NCBI RefSeq assembly: GCF_011682065.1
Contig: NZ_VUYU01000030.1
Span: forward strand, 1 to 64,000
Reading direction: 5' to 3'
Length of the DNA: 64,000 nt
Origin: Massilia rubra
GTDB lineage: Bacteria; Pseudomonadota; Gammaproteobacteria; Burkholderiales; Burkholderiaceae_D
Shown here: positions 17,246 through 25,978 of the stretch, piece after piece
How the letters are laid out: each line of letters opens with the position of its first letter
How positions within the stretch are numbered: position 1 is the stretch's first letter
Notes under the pieces: model-generated
Seen by the model: only the letters and a program-made list of their open reading frames with translations
Database searches by the model: none
What the model was told of the DNA's origin: nothing
Made by a program: the position numbers and the translations under genes

Positions 17246-17797
17246 CTACCGCATCGCCAAAATCCGGTCAAACGCATCACACGCCCCCCTGCACGCGTCC
17301 GCAATCTCCCCTTCGCTTTTCACATTCTCCCTCAGCGCCAGCATGAAGCTGCGCCAGCGCGGACCCGGTCCTTCGGCCCCGCTGCGCAGATAGCGCAGCC
17401 GATGCGGCGCCAGCGGCCCCGCCAGGCGCTGGTACAGCACCGCCCCGCCCAGTTGCGAACCCTCGATCACGTACGTTACACCCCAACGGTAGGCCGCACT
17501 GGCGCCATCCGGCCACACGGTCGCGTCCTGCCCCCGCGCGTCGACGCGCACCCCGGCCAGCGCCGGATCGGCCAGGTCGGCATCGATCAGCGCCACCCGC
17601 GCCACCGCCGGCAAACTCGCCTCGCCCTGCGGACCATCGGCGTAACGCGCCAGCCACGCCTCCAGCGGCGCCAACCAGCGCCGCAGCATGTGCAGGTGGT
17701 CGCTGTAATGCTGCAAGCCGGCGTCCGGCTGGGCCAGCGGCATGCCGGTGTCGAGCACGGCGTGACGGTCGGCCGTGGCAATGCGCAGTGCGCTCAA
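17246..17797 (-). CDS. Biliverdin-producing heme oxygenase
   Basis: A 183-residue heme oxygenase. The proximal heme ligand is probably the His in the N-terminal T-A-D-R-H-A-V-L-D segment, and YVIEGSQLGGAVL is the distal-helix signature of bacteriophytochrome-type and HemO enzymes. It opens heme to biliverdin, iron and CO. It follows a TonB-dependent receptor on the same strand, suggesting iron recovery from imported heme; alternatively it supplies chromophore to a phytochrome elsewhere. The only in-frame start after the upstream stop is the TTG at 17797, with no clear ribosome site. Confidence 0.85.
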   Translation of the reverse strand: MSALRIATADRHAVLDTGMPLAQPDAGLQHYSDHLHMLRRWLAPLEAWLARYADGPQGEASLPAVARVALIDADLADPALAGVRVDARGQDATVWPDGASAAYRWGVTYVIEGSQLGGAVLYQRLAGPLAPHRLRYLRSGAEGPGPRWRSFMLALRENVKSEGEIADACRGACDAFDRILAMR

Positions 17798-17829
17798 GGC
17801 GTCACCGGGCGCGCGGTTGGGATGTTGGT

Positions 17830-17876
17830 TGATAGACTATTCCTGTTCTGTAGGGCATTTTTTCTACAGTCTATCA
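17830..17876 (-). promoter_or_regulatory. Inverted repeat between TonB receptor and heme oxygenase
   Basis: TGATAGACT (17830-17838) and CTGTAG (17848-17853) pair with the continuous arm CTACAGTCTATCA (17864-17876), leaving a 9-nt bulge and an A/T-rich loop. It begins 18 nt after the receptor stop on that strand. It may be an attenuator or processing hairpin between the two genes, or a palindromic operator. Confidence 0.4.
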
Positions 17877-17895
17877 GCCTTGCCGCGCGCACGCC

Positions 17896-19926
17896 TTAAA
17901 ACGCCGAACTGAGGGTCAGCCGGAACGAGCGCGATTCGGTCGGATGAAAATGGATGTCCTCCACCGCCTCGCCCTCCCCTTGCAGGCGCGATTCGTAGAA
18001 ATAATCGATCGCCGAACTGCGCCGGTTGGCCAGGTTGAAGCCTTCCAGTTCGAGCTTGAGACGCCTGCCCAGTTTGTAGCCGATGCGCCCGTTCAAGGTG
18101 GTGGTGGAACGCGAGCGCACGCCGTTGTCTTCGATCAGCGGACGCGGACCAAAATAGCGCAGCTGCGCCGCGCCAAACCATGGCCCAAGATTGTCGAGCG
18201 CCAGCGCCAGCGACGCCACGCCCTCCACCGCGCCGGGAATGCGCCGTCCTCCCGCATCGGCATCCCTGAAACGCGCGCGCGCAAACGCCACGTCGGCATC
18301 GAGCGTCATGAACGCGTTCGGCTTGTAGTAATTGGAAAACTCGACCCCGCTGCGGCGGCTCGGACGGCCGGCCTCGGTGGTGCCGGCGTCGCCCACGAAC
18401 ACCAGTTCCGAATCGAAATCGAGCTGGTACAGGGACAAGGAACTCTGCAATCCCGCCAGCGCCTCGGTGCGCACGCCGATCTCGACTCCCGTGGCCCTGA
18501 CCAGCGGCGTCACGCGCTCGACCGGCGCGCCGCTTTTCGGATCGGTGCGGATGGTGGCGCCGCGCGCATCGTTGCTGTGGAAACCGGTGCCGGCGTTCAG
18601 ATACAACTCGGTCTGGTTCCACGGGCCGACGATCAGGCTCAGGGTCGGGCTGGCGCGATCGGCGCTGGCACGGCCGCTGTTCTCAGGCAAGATGCTGTCG
18701 ACATCGAAGCGGACATGGTCGACGCGCATCCCGGCCACCGTGCGCAACATCGGCGTCCAGCGCGTGCTGTTGTCGTAGAACGCGGCGGCGCTGGTCTCCA
18801 CGATGTGGTCCTCGCGCGTGGTGGCGCGGCGCCGGCGCGCGACGGTGTCGTACAGGCCGTTGTGGATATTGTCGTTCTGGAACTGGACGCCGATCCGGTG
18901 GCTGCCCCAGCGGTGCTCGGCGTTCACGGCGCTGGTGACGCGCCGGTCCGGCTGGCTGAACTGGTCGCCGTTGACCGGATCGTCCAGGAAATACGTGAAG
19001 TTCGAATACAACGCAAGACGGTTGGCAACCACCGAGGCGTTGACCTTGGTCACGCCCGCGTCGGAGGCGGCGTGCCAGCCGCCGGACAGGCTGTAGCGGC
19101 GCGCCACACCGCCGTCGCTGGCGTCGACCGTGTCGAAGCGCCCAAGCCGGCCGTCATCGACCGCGCGGCGCGGAATCTGGTCGCTCGCGCGCCAAGCTGC
19201 GCGGTAAGCCATGGCGGTGAGGTTGACACCATTGGCGGCGTCGCCCTGGCTGAACCGCAGCACCCCGTTGAGCTTGTTGAAATCGTCGCCGCGCGTGAAT
19301 GGCCCGTCGTTATGGAACGCTTCGATCGCGTATAGCAGATTGCCTTGGCCGGCCTTGGGCGAGTCGGCCAGCAGCGCGCGCCGGTAGCCGTTCTGGCCCA
19401 GGCCGACACTGGTGATGCCTTCCGGCAGCGTGTCGGCGTAGCGCACCGCCAGCGCGCCGGCGGCGGCGAAGTCGCCCTCGTCGGCGTAGTACGGGCCCTT
19501 GCGGTATTCCAGCCGGTTGGCCAGCTCGGGAATCAGAAAATTGAGGTCGGTCCAGCCCTGCCCGTGGGCATGGCTGCGCTGGTTGACCAGCATGCCGTCC
19601 ACGGTGGTGCGCAGGTCGGTGCCATGGTCGAGGTTAAAACCACGCAGGTAGAACTGGTTGGCCTTGCCTTCGCCGCTGTGCTGGCTGACGATCAGGCCGG
19701 GCGTCGCTTCCAGCAGTTCGCCGGGACGGTACACCGAGCGCGCCGCCAGTTGCTGCTGGGTGACCACGCCCGCATTGGCCGAGTCGGCCACGCCGAGCTG
19801 GCTGAGGCGCGAGGCGGCCACCACCACCTGGGGCACGGGTTCGGCGGCCTCGTCGGCGTGGACCAGGGCCGAGGCGCCCAGCAGCAGGGCGCTCAAGGGG
19901 CGGCGGACGAGTCGATAATCATGCAT
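17896..19926 (-). CDS. TonB-dependent outer-membrane receptor
   Basis: A 676-residue receptor: signal peptide (residues 1-24, ending L-V-H-A-D), a plug domain (VVVAASRLSQLG TonB-box region, ELLEATPGLIVSQHSGEGKANQFYLRGFN), and a 22-strand-type barrel ending in the C-terminal Phe (LTLSSAF) used by BamA. No FRAP/NPNL heme signature is seen, so a heme substrate is suggested only by the following heme oxygenase gene. The ATG at 19926 is chosen for the signal peptide. It diverges from the exported-protein pair at 20091. Confidence 0.9.
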   Translation of the reverse strand: MHDYRLVRRPLSALLLGASALVHADEAAEPVPQVVVAASRLSQLGVADSANAGVVTQQQLAARSVYRPGELLEATPGLIVSQHSGEGKANQFYLRGFNLDHGTDLRTTVDGMLVNQRSHAHGQGWTDLNFLIPELANRLEYRKGPYYADEGDFAAAGALAVRYADTLPEGITSVGLGQNGYRRALLADSPKAGQGNLLYAIEAFHNDGPFTRGDDFNKLNGVLRFSQGDAANGVNLTAMAYRAAWRASDQIPRRAVDDGRLGRFDTVDASDGGVARRYSLSGGWHAASDAGVTKVNASVVANRLALYSNFTYFLDDPVNGDQFSQPDRRVTSAVNAEHRWGSHRIGVQFQNDNIHNGLYDTVARRRRATTREDHIVETSAAAFYDNSTRWTPMLRTVAGMRVDHVRFDVDSILPENSGRASADRASPTLSLIVGPWNQTELYLNAGTGFHSNDARGATIRTDPKSGAPVERVTPLVRATGVEIGVRTEALAGLQSSLSLYQLDFDSELVFVGDAGTTEAGRPSRRSGVEFSNYYKPNAFMTLDADVAFARARFRDADAGGRRIPGAVEGVASLALALDNLGPWFGAAQLRYFGPRPLIEDNGVRSRSTTTLNGRIGYKLGRRLKLELEGFNLANRRSSAIDYFYESRLQGEGEAVEDIHFHPTESRSFRLTLSSAF

Positions 19927-20090
19927 GGATGGGCCTGTGATCGAAAAACGAGCGCTTGAACAACAGCGCAACGCAAGCTTATTCGGCCGTAATCTGGTTT
20001 CGGATTCAACTCCTTGATGCCTTTTCAATAGCTTCCACGTGGCAATTATGTGTTAATCTTTACAATCTTGCTAACTTTTCATGCCGCTCC

Positions 20091-20867
20091 ATGGGATATC
20101 GCCGTTTTTTTCACACACTGCCCTTCTGGCTGGCCCTCGCACTGAGCGGGGCGGCCAGCGCCGTCGAGCGCACCGAGACAGTCGAATGCGACTTGCCGGA
20201 CGGTAGCGGCTTCGTGCTGCAAGCAAAGCATGACTGGGCGATGCCAGGAGACTTCAGCGGCCGCCGCGGCAACCGCGACGACCAGCAGGACTTCACGGTG
20301 GATTACCGCGCACGCGGCAGCGCCAGGCTGGTGAGCACGGGCGCCAGCCTGGCCTATCGCCCGCTGGGGGAAGGCACCAACCTGGAACTGCTGTGCTCCC
20401 GCCTGGGCCTGCATCAAGGCCAGCCGGGCACGGGGTCTTCCCTGCGCATGCCGGGTGAACAGCGCTTTTGGGTGCCGGCCCGCACCGGCAAGGCCGGGTT
20501 CGACACGGCCGAACAACAGCGGATCGACGCCCTGCTGTCCCAGCGCGGCCTGCATCTGATGGGCAGCCACGGCACCCTGGCCATGCGCCAGGGCAAGCTG
20601 GTGCAGGAGTTACCCCTGTACGCCGCCGACGCTCCCGGCTGCACCGCACAGGACGCCCTGCAATGTCCGGTCGGCGCCGTGCTGCGCCTGACTTCAGGCG
20701 ACCGCGGCGACACCTGGCAGGCGGCCAGCATCGAGAGCACGCCCTATTTTTTCAAGACCGGCGTCGCGTTCGCCCGGCAAGCCGGCCTTGCCCGCCCTTC
20801 CGCACGCAGCCTGAGCAATTACCGCAACCGCGACGACAACGACGCCAAACCGTCCGAAAAACCATGA
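20091..20867 (+). CDS. Exported protein with one copy of a repeated module
   Basis: A 258-residue protein with a signal peptide (residues 1-24, ALSGAASA). I do not recognise the family. The mature part starts with V-E-C-D-L-P-D-G-S-G-F-V-L and ends with a segment D-R-G-D-T-W-Q ... T-P-Y-F-F-K-T-G; both marks recur twice in the next gene. Several Cys suggest disulfides in the periplasm. Its stop overlaps the next start (ATGA), so the pair is co-translated. Confidence 0.7.
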   Translation: MGYRRFFHTLPFWLALALSGAASAVERTETVECDLPDGSGFVLQAKHDWAMPGDFSGRRGNRDDQQDFTVDYRARGSARLVSTGASLAYRPLGEGTNLELLCSRLGLHQGQPGTGSSLRMPGEQRFWVPARTGKAGFDTAEQQRIDALLSQRGLHLMGSHGTLAMRQGKLVQELPLYAADAPGCTAQDALQCPVGAVLRLTSGDRGDTWQAASIESTPYFFKTGVAFARQAGLARPSARSLSNYRNRDDNDAKPSEKP

Positions 20868-22276
20868 CCGACCGTCTGCACCGCATCAAAACCACCCTTG
20901 CCGCCGCGCTGGTGCTGGCCCTGCATGCGCCCTCCGGCTTTGCCCGCGAGCGCCTCGAATGCGTGCTGCCCCAGGGCGGCCGGATTGTGATGGAAGCACA
21001 CTGCAAAGCGCCGCCCGGCGTGCGGGGGCAAAAATGCGCCGACCGCTACGATACCCGCTACCTGCCGGCCGGCGGCGGCGCAGCGCTCGATTTGGGCAAG
21101 ACAGACCTGAAAAACGCGGACCACGCAGCCACGCCCGCAAGCATGTGCGCCAGGTTCTATGCCAGCGGTGATGCGGTCCATGTGCCGCCCACCTACGACG
21201 GGCAGTACCGCAGTATCGTCAAGGGCCAGATCGTGGCCTTGACAGCGCAGCGCCGTGGCGACGAAGCGGTCCAAACAGAGGCCAATCGCAACGCCGCACC
21301 GGAAGTGTTGACGTATACCGGCTATCAACGCGTCGCTGCACTCGGCACCACATGGATGCTGGAAGAAGCATTCACGCGCCGCTACCGGGGCTACTACGCG
21401 GGCGCCGGCATGGAGAGCGCTCCACTGTCGCACGTGGTGCGGATGCAGTCGACCGATGAAGGAGTGAGCTGGAGCGAGCCGGTCATCAGCAAGACATCCA
21501 GATTGTTCACCATCGGCAAATCGGCGCTGGACCAGCCCGATGCCGCCAGGCCCGCCTTCGCCCCGGACGAAGACCGGCGCCGCGACCGGCGCGCCCGGCT
21601 GGCACAGGGCACGCCGATGCTGATACGTTGCCGCCTGCCCGATCAATCCGAGTTTGTTCTCACCGGCAAGCAGTCGAGTGACGACGAAGTCAAGCGCGAA
21701 TGGGGCGGCGCGAGGTCGATGTTCATGCCGCTGGTCTCGATCGCCTATGTCGCCGCACCCGGCACGGCCGCCATCGAGGTAGAGCCGGAGCTGTCCCTGC
21801 TGTCCTTCATGGCGAACGTTCCGCGTCCCAAGCGCGACGAGCACTGCGGCAGCGCCGGCATCGCCAACGGCGTCCCCTACATCGGCATCAGCATGCTCGA
21901 CCAACAGCGCAAGCACTTTAGCCGCTTGACGTATCCGGACAAGATCTGGTATCCCGGCACGCTGCCGCGCCAGGCTGCGCAGGCGCTCGCGCGCAGCAAG
22001 CAGGTGTGGGGGAAAGGGGTTGAGCCCTTGGTCGCGGCGACCCGGCGCGGCAAGGTACTGGCGCTGGAATACCCGGTCGTGCCTGACGGCTGCGGCGGCG
22101 GCGATCCGCACCACGTCAGGCCGCCCGTGTGCACCGTCAGCGCCGTACTGCGCAGCGAATCGGACGACGATGGCATGACCTGGTCCGACCTGGCCTTCTC
22201 AACGACGTCCTGGATCTTCGCCCCCGGCCAGCCGGTTGACCAGCAGCCGGGGCGCGCCACACTGGCCGGCGAATAA
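20864..22276 (+). CDS. Exported protein with two copies of the same module
   Basis: A 470-residue protein with a signal peptide (residues 1-27, HAPSGFA). It contains the module of the previous gene twice: residues about 29-225 (LECVLPQGGRIVMEA ... EGVSWSEPVISKTSRLFTIG) and about 248-465 (IRCRLPDQSEFVLTG ... DGMTWSDLAFSTTSWIFAPG). Each copy begins with a Cys-containing strand and ends with a W-S-x-x-x-x-S-x-T-S sequence that resembles an Asp-box/BNR-like turn. The N-terminal part of the longer open frame (from 20468) only shadows the previous gene. No function can be assigned. Confidence 0.7.
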   Translation: MTDRLHRIKTTLAAALVLALHAPSGFARERLECVLPQGGRIVMEAHCKAPPGVRGQKCADRYDTRYLPAGGGAALDLGKTDLKNADHAATPASMCARFYASGDAVHVPPTYDGQYRSIVKGQIVALTAQRRGDEAVQTEANRNAAPEVLTYTGYQRVAALGTTWMLEEAFTRRYRGYYAGAGMESAPLSHVVRMQSTDEGVSWSEPVISKTSRLFTIGKSALDQPDAARPAFAPDEDRRRDRRARLAQGTPMLIRCRLPDQSEFVLTGKQSSDDEVKREWGGARSMFMPLVSIAYVAAPGTAAIEVEPELSLLSFMANVPRPKRDEHCGSAGIANGVPYIGISMLDQQRKHFSRLTYPDKIWYPGTLPRQAAQALARSKQVWGKGVEPLVAATRRGKVLALEYPVVPDGCGGGDPHHVRPPVCTVSAVLRSESDDDGMTWSDLAFSTTSWIFAPGQPVDQQPGRATLAGE

Positions 22277-22278
22277 GT

Positions 22279-23619
22279 TCAGCGGCTCACATGGTGATGC
22301 ATGCGCCGCAGTCCCAGCCAGACGATGGCCAGCATCACCGGCATGGCCGCGCCGGTCAGCATGTCGGGATTGAGCGGCACCCCGGCCGCCTTCATGGCCT
22401 TGCCCGCATACGCGATCAGCCCGATCGAGTAGTAGGAAATGGCCACCACCGACAAGCCCTCGACCGCCTGCTGCAAGCGCAACTGCTGGGCCGCGCGGGC
22501 GTTGAGCGACTCGAGGATGCGGCGGTTCTGCTGCTCCTGCACGATGCCCACGCGCGTGCGCAGCAAGTCGTTGCTGCGCCCGATGCGCTCGGCCAGCGCC
22601 TGCTGGCGCCGCTCGGTCGACTCGCACGTGTTCATCGCCGGGGCCAGGCGCCGGTCCATGAATTCGCGGATGGTCGGCACGCCCGGAATGCGCGTTTCGC
22701 GCAACTCCTCGATGCGCGCCTGCACCAGCCGGTAATACGCTTTTGACGCGGCGAAGCGGTAACTGTTTTCCAGCGCCAGCTTTTCCATGCGCGCCGCCAG
22801 CACCGTGATTTTGTGCAGCAACTCGCGCTCGTCGTCAGGCGCGTCGGGGATGCCGGCGACCGCGTCCGATACCCCATCGCCGGCGTCGCTCATGCCCGCG
22901 GACAAACGTGCCAGCTCGGCTTCGATGCCGTTGAGCACCGGCGCCGCCTGCTGCGCCTGCGGCAAGCCGAGCAGCGCCATCATGCGGTAGGTTTCGATTT
23001 CCAGCACCCGCTGCACCAGGCGTCCGGCCTGCTGGTACTGCATGCCCAGGTCCTGGATCACCACCCGGCCGAAGCCGTCCGGCGCAATCGCGAAATCGGT
23101 CCACACCTTGGCGAAATTCTGGCTGTCGCAGCCGACCAGCAGGTTGCCGGCAAACACATGGCGCATCTCGGTCAGCGAAGCGCTCACTTGCTGCAGGCTG
23201 ACGTGGGTGGCGGCCATCACCTTGCCTTCCAGGCCCAGCAGCCACTCATCGGGAATATGCCGCAGCGGCGCCTGGTCGAACGCGTGCTCGGCCGCGACCG
23301 GGTGGGCGCGCTGTTCGGCGAAGGTGTAGGTCGAAAATTCGGTGTGCGATTCCCATTGCAGGCGAAAACTGCCGAAATCGTGGAAGAAATAGCGCGCTTC
23401 CGGATGCGGCGATGCTACCCCGAAATGCTGGCACAGGCCGGCCAGCAACTGGTTTTGCGACGCCAGCTGGTGCGCCTCGGCATCGTCCTCGTGGCGCGCG
23501 TACACCGCCAGGTGGGTCAGCGTCTCGGGACCGTTCAGGCGCAGCGAGGGGCGCGAATGGACTTCGGCGGCCAGCGGTATTCGCAGTGCGTGGTTGAAAG
23601 TGGCGTGGGAAATCGACAT
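22279..23619 (-). CDS. DUF3422 family membrane-anchored protein
   Basis: A 446-residue protein of the DUF3422 family (VHSRPSLRLNGPETLTHLAVY, YFFHDFGSFRLQWESHTEFSTYTF, GLEGKVMAATHVSLQ). The middle is long and helical with coiled-coil character, and two C-terminal membrane segments lie at about 385-405 and 415-440. No function is known for the family. It follows greB by 24 nt and is probably in the same operon. It converges on the exported-protein pair. Confidence 0.85.
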   Translation of the reverse strand: MSISHATFNHALRIPLAAEVHSRPSLRLNGPETLTHLAVYARHEDDAEAHQLASQNQLLAGLCQHFGVASPHPEARYFFHDFGSFRLQWESHTEFSTYTFAEQRAHPVAAEHAFDQAPLRHIPDEWLLGLEGKVMAATHVSLQQVSASLTEMRHVFAGNLLVGCDSQNFAKVWTDFAIAPDGFGRVVIQDLGMQYQQAGRLVQRVLEIETYRMMALLGLPQAQQAAPVLNGIEAELARLSAGMSDAGDGVSDAVAGIPDAPDDERELLHKITVLAARMEKLALENSYRFAASKAYYRLVQARIEELRETRIPGVPTIREFMDRRLAPAMNTCESTERRQQALAERIGRSNDLLRTRVGIVQEQQNRRILESLNARAAQQLRLQQAVEGLSVVAISYYSIGLIAYAGKAMKAAGVPLNPDMLTGAAMPVMLAIVWLGLRRMHHHVSR

Positions 23620-23643
23620 CGGCAACTCGCTAAAAATGAAAAA

Positions 23644-24207
23644 TCAGTCCGCGACGGGCGCCGGATAATGCACGCTTAGCACTTCCAGCTCGTCGGGGCC
23701 GAGCGGCGTTTGCAGGGTGATCAGGTCGCCTTCGCGCGCCTTGGTCAGCGCGCGCGCCACCGGCGAGACCCAGCTGATCTTGCCGTTCAGCGGGTCGAGC
23801 TCGTCGATGCCGACGATGGTGACCGTGTGTTCCTCGCCCGCGCTGTTGGCGTAAGTGACGGTGGCGCCGAAAAAGACCTGGTCGTTGCCGAATTGCACGC
23901 TCGGATCGACCACGGCGGCCGAATCCATGCGCTTGGTCAGGAAGCGGATGCGCCCGTCGATCTGGCGCAGGCGCCGCTTGCCGTAGATGTAGTCGCCGTT
24001 CTCGGAGCGGTCGCCGTTGGAGGCGGCCCAGTGCACCACCTTGACCACCTCGGGCCGCTCGACGTCGATCAGTTGCAGCAGTTCATCCTTGATGCGCTGG
24101 TAGCCGGCCGGCGTGATGTAATTCTTGGCGCCCACGGGAATGGCTTGCGCAAGCGCAATGGCTTCCTCGTCGTCATTATCGGATTCTTTGACAAATGCTT
24201 TATTCAT
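23644..24207 (-). CDS. greB: Transcription elongation factor GreB
   Basis: A 187-residue Gre factor: N-terminal coiled-coil hairpin (YITPAGYQRIKDELLQLI, GDRSENGDYIYGKRRLRQIDGRIRFL with the acidic tip residues D and E) and C-terminal FKBP-like domain (SPVARALTKAREGDLITLQTPLG). The G-D-Y-I-Y-G-K form of the tip is GreB type. It stimulates cleavage of backtracked RNA by RNA polymerase. About 28 extra N-terminal residues, acidic (SDNDDEE), precede the usual start. An ATG three codons earlier is also possible. Confidence 0.94.
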   Translation of the reverse strand: MNKAFVKESDNDDEEAIALAQAIPVGAKNYITPAGYQRIKDELLQLIDVERPEVVKVVHWAASNGDRSENGDYIYGKRRLRQIDGRIRFLTKRMDSAAVVDPSVQFGNDQVFFGATVTYANSAGEEHTVTIVGIDELDPLNGKISWVSPVARALTKAREGDLITLQTPLGPDELEVLSVHYPAPVAD

Positions 24208-24305
24208 GCGTTCCATTGTAATGGCCCACGCGCATCCTGTCCGGGCGATACCTTTTCGGGGGCGCCCATCCTTTTCACGTATCATGAAACATCACAGGGA
24301 GGACC

Positions 24306-24899
24306 ATGACTCGACCCACGCGCACCCGCTCGCGCCTGCTTGCACCATTGCTGTACCTGGCGGCGCTGATCCTGCTGCTGGAAGAATGGCTGTGGGACAC
24401 CGGCAAGCGCCTTGGCGCGGCCATCGCGCGCTGGCCGCTGGTGCGCGGGCTCGATGCGCGCATCCGGGCGCTGCCGCCGTACGCGGCCCTGTGCGCATTC
24501 GTGCTGCCCGCCATCCTGCTGTTTCCGGTGAAATTGCTGGCCCTGCTTGCGATTGCCAACGGCCACGTGGTGAGCGGGGTGCTGGCGATGGTGCTGGCCA
24601 AGATCGGCGGCGCGGCGGCGGTCACGCGGCTGTACGCGCTGACCCTGCCCAGCCTGCTGACCCTGGCCTGGTTCGCGCGCTGGCATGGCGTGTTCATGGC
24701 CTTCAAGGATAAATGGGTGGGCGCCCTCAAGCGCACGCTGGCCTACCAGCGCACCAGCCGCAGCGTGCTGGGCCTGCGCGCGCGCCTGCGCCGGGCTTTG
24801 GCGGCCTGGCGCCGGCGCTCCCGGGGCGGACGCCACAGCCTGCGCCCGACCCGCATCCTGCGCCGTTTCGCGGCCATGTGGCGCGCGCGGCGCCGTTAA
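24306..24899 (+). CDS. Small membrane protein with basic tail
   Basis: A 197-residue protein, not recognised as a named family. Three hydrophobic segments (about residues 10-27, 58-80 and 85-125) are followed by a strongly basic C-terminal tail rich in Arg (LRARLRRALAAWRRRSRGG), probably cytoplasmic and possibly nucleic-acid- or lipid-binding. GGGAGG lies just before the ATG. It diverges from greB. Similar proteins sit near greB in related genomes as I recall, but no function is established. Confidence 0.65.
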   Translation: MTRPTRTRSRLLAPLLYLAALILLLEEWLWDTGKRLGAAIARWPLVRGLDARIRALPPYAALCAFVLPAILLFPVKLLALLAIANGHVVSGVLAMVLAKIGGAAAVTRLYALTLPSLLTLAWFARWHGVFMAFKDKWVGALKRTLAYQRTSRSVLGLRARLRRALAAWRRRSRGGRHSLRPTRILRRFAAMWRARRR

Positions 24900-25086
24900 C
24901 TTCCTCACAACTGCCTGACAACTCGCTGGCCGGTGCGCTGCTGCCGGTGTTGCCCCCCGTATCCACAGCGCTCGCGCCCTGCGGCCATGCCTCAGCCGCC
25001 GCCGCGCCCTCCCGATCGCACCATTTTGCAACAGTTATTGCCCTCGCTTGGCATCCAAAACATATTGACATATCACTATGTATTAA

Positions 25087-25106
25087 ATGTCATGTATTCT
25101 GATCAA
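25087..25106 (+). promoter_or_regulatory. Shared upstream element of PEP-CTERM pair A
   Basis: The sequence ATGTCATGTATTCTGATCAA, 42 nt before the first PEP-CTERM gene, recurs with three changes at 30732-30751, 40 nt before the duplicated pair. It is the best-conserved stretch outside the genes and may be an operator or promoter. A TTGACA lies at 25065 upstream of this copy. The rest of the 24900-25148 gap shows no gene. Confidence 0.5.
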
Positions 25107-25148
25107 TAGTTTGTCTCAATTCGTCAGTCAATTTCTCATAAGGCAGCT

Positions 25149-25907
25149 ATGCACCCGCACGTCAACAAAATTTCCCTTTATGCACTCTGCGCCCTGGCCG
25201 CCATGTGCTCGTCCGCCCATGCGGCGACCAGCACGGCGAAAGCGAGCATCGAACAATTCCATATCGAACTGGTCGACCTGGACTTGACCGATGGCGTGAC
25301 TCCCTCCCTCTTCTTCACCCAGCAGTCCTGGGGCGTCGACTCTGTCGGGGACGCTCAGCGCCAGGTCTACACAGTACAGGGCAAGACCTCGATCACGACC
25401 AGCTTCGGAGCGACCGGCGGCAGCGCTTCCGACAGCACCCTGTCGTCTTCGGCCAGTGTCAATCATCCGGCCGTCAAGGATGGCAAGTCCCACCAGTACA
25501 CCACGAACAGTTACCGCATCACGAATTTCACCCTCAGTCCCCATACCCAAATGATCATTACCGCGCTGGGCAGCGTGTCCGAAAACCGCCTGGGTGTGTT
25601 CGACTCCTCGGTCGCCCGCATCGCCATGCGCGGCAAGTTGCTGGACGAATCCGGCGACTGGGTCGATTCGTTCAGCAAAAGCTACCAGACCGATGCCGGC
25701 TCGACCACGCTGCGCATGTACGCATCGCTGAGCACGGACGAATTTGTACGTAGCGGCAATTTCGACGTGGTGACGCAAGCGACGCTTGCCGGGCAGATCA
25801 GTAGCGTGCCCGAACCGTCGGCCTATGCAATGCTGCTCGCTGGCACAGTTTTAGTGGGCGCCATGGCGCGCCGCCGACGCCGTACACCTGCCTGCAACGC
25901 CGCGTGA
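25149..25907 (+). CDS. PEP-CTERM exported protein A1
   Basis: A 252-residue exported protein: signal peptide (residues 1-25, CSSAHA), a beta-rich body, and a C-terminal PEP-CTERM sorting signal (VPEPSAYAMLLAG, then hydrophobic helix, then RRRRR). PEP-CTERM tails are cut by an exosortase, which is not in this window, and such proteins often end in biofilm matrix. The start of the mature protein, A-S-I-E-Q-F-x-x-x-L-V-D-L-D-L, is shared by four proteins here. It is closest to B1 at 30792. Followed by A2 after 71 nt, probably in one operon. Confidence 0.88.
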   Translation: MHPHVNKISLYALCALAAMCSSAHAATSTAKASIEQFHIELVDLDLTDGVTPSLFFTQQSWGVDSVGDAQRQVYTVQGKTSITTSFGATGGSASDSTLSSSASVNHPAVKDGKSHQYTTNSYRITNFTLSPHTQMIITALGSVSENRLGVFDSSVARIAMRGKLLDESGDWVDSFSKSYQTDAGSTTLRMYASLSTDEFVRSGNFDVVTQATLAGQISSVPEPSAYAMLLAGTVLVGAMARRRRRTPACNAA

Positions 25908-25978
25908 GCGCCAGCGCCACGAAACATTCACGCCCGCTCGCCGCGACCGGGCATCGCCTTCCACACAGAAAGACCGCT

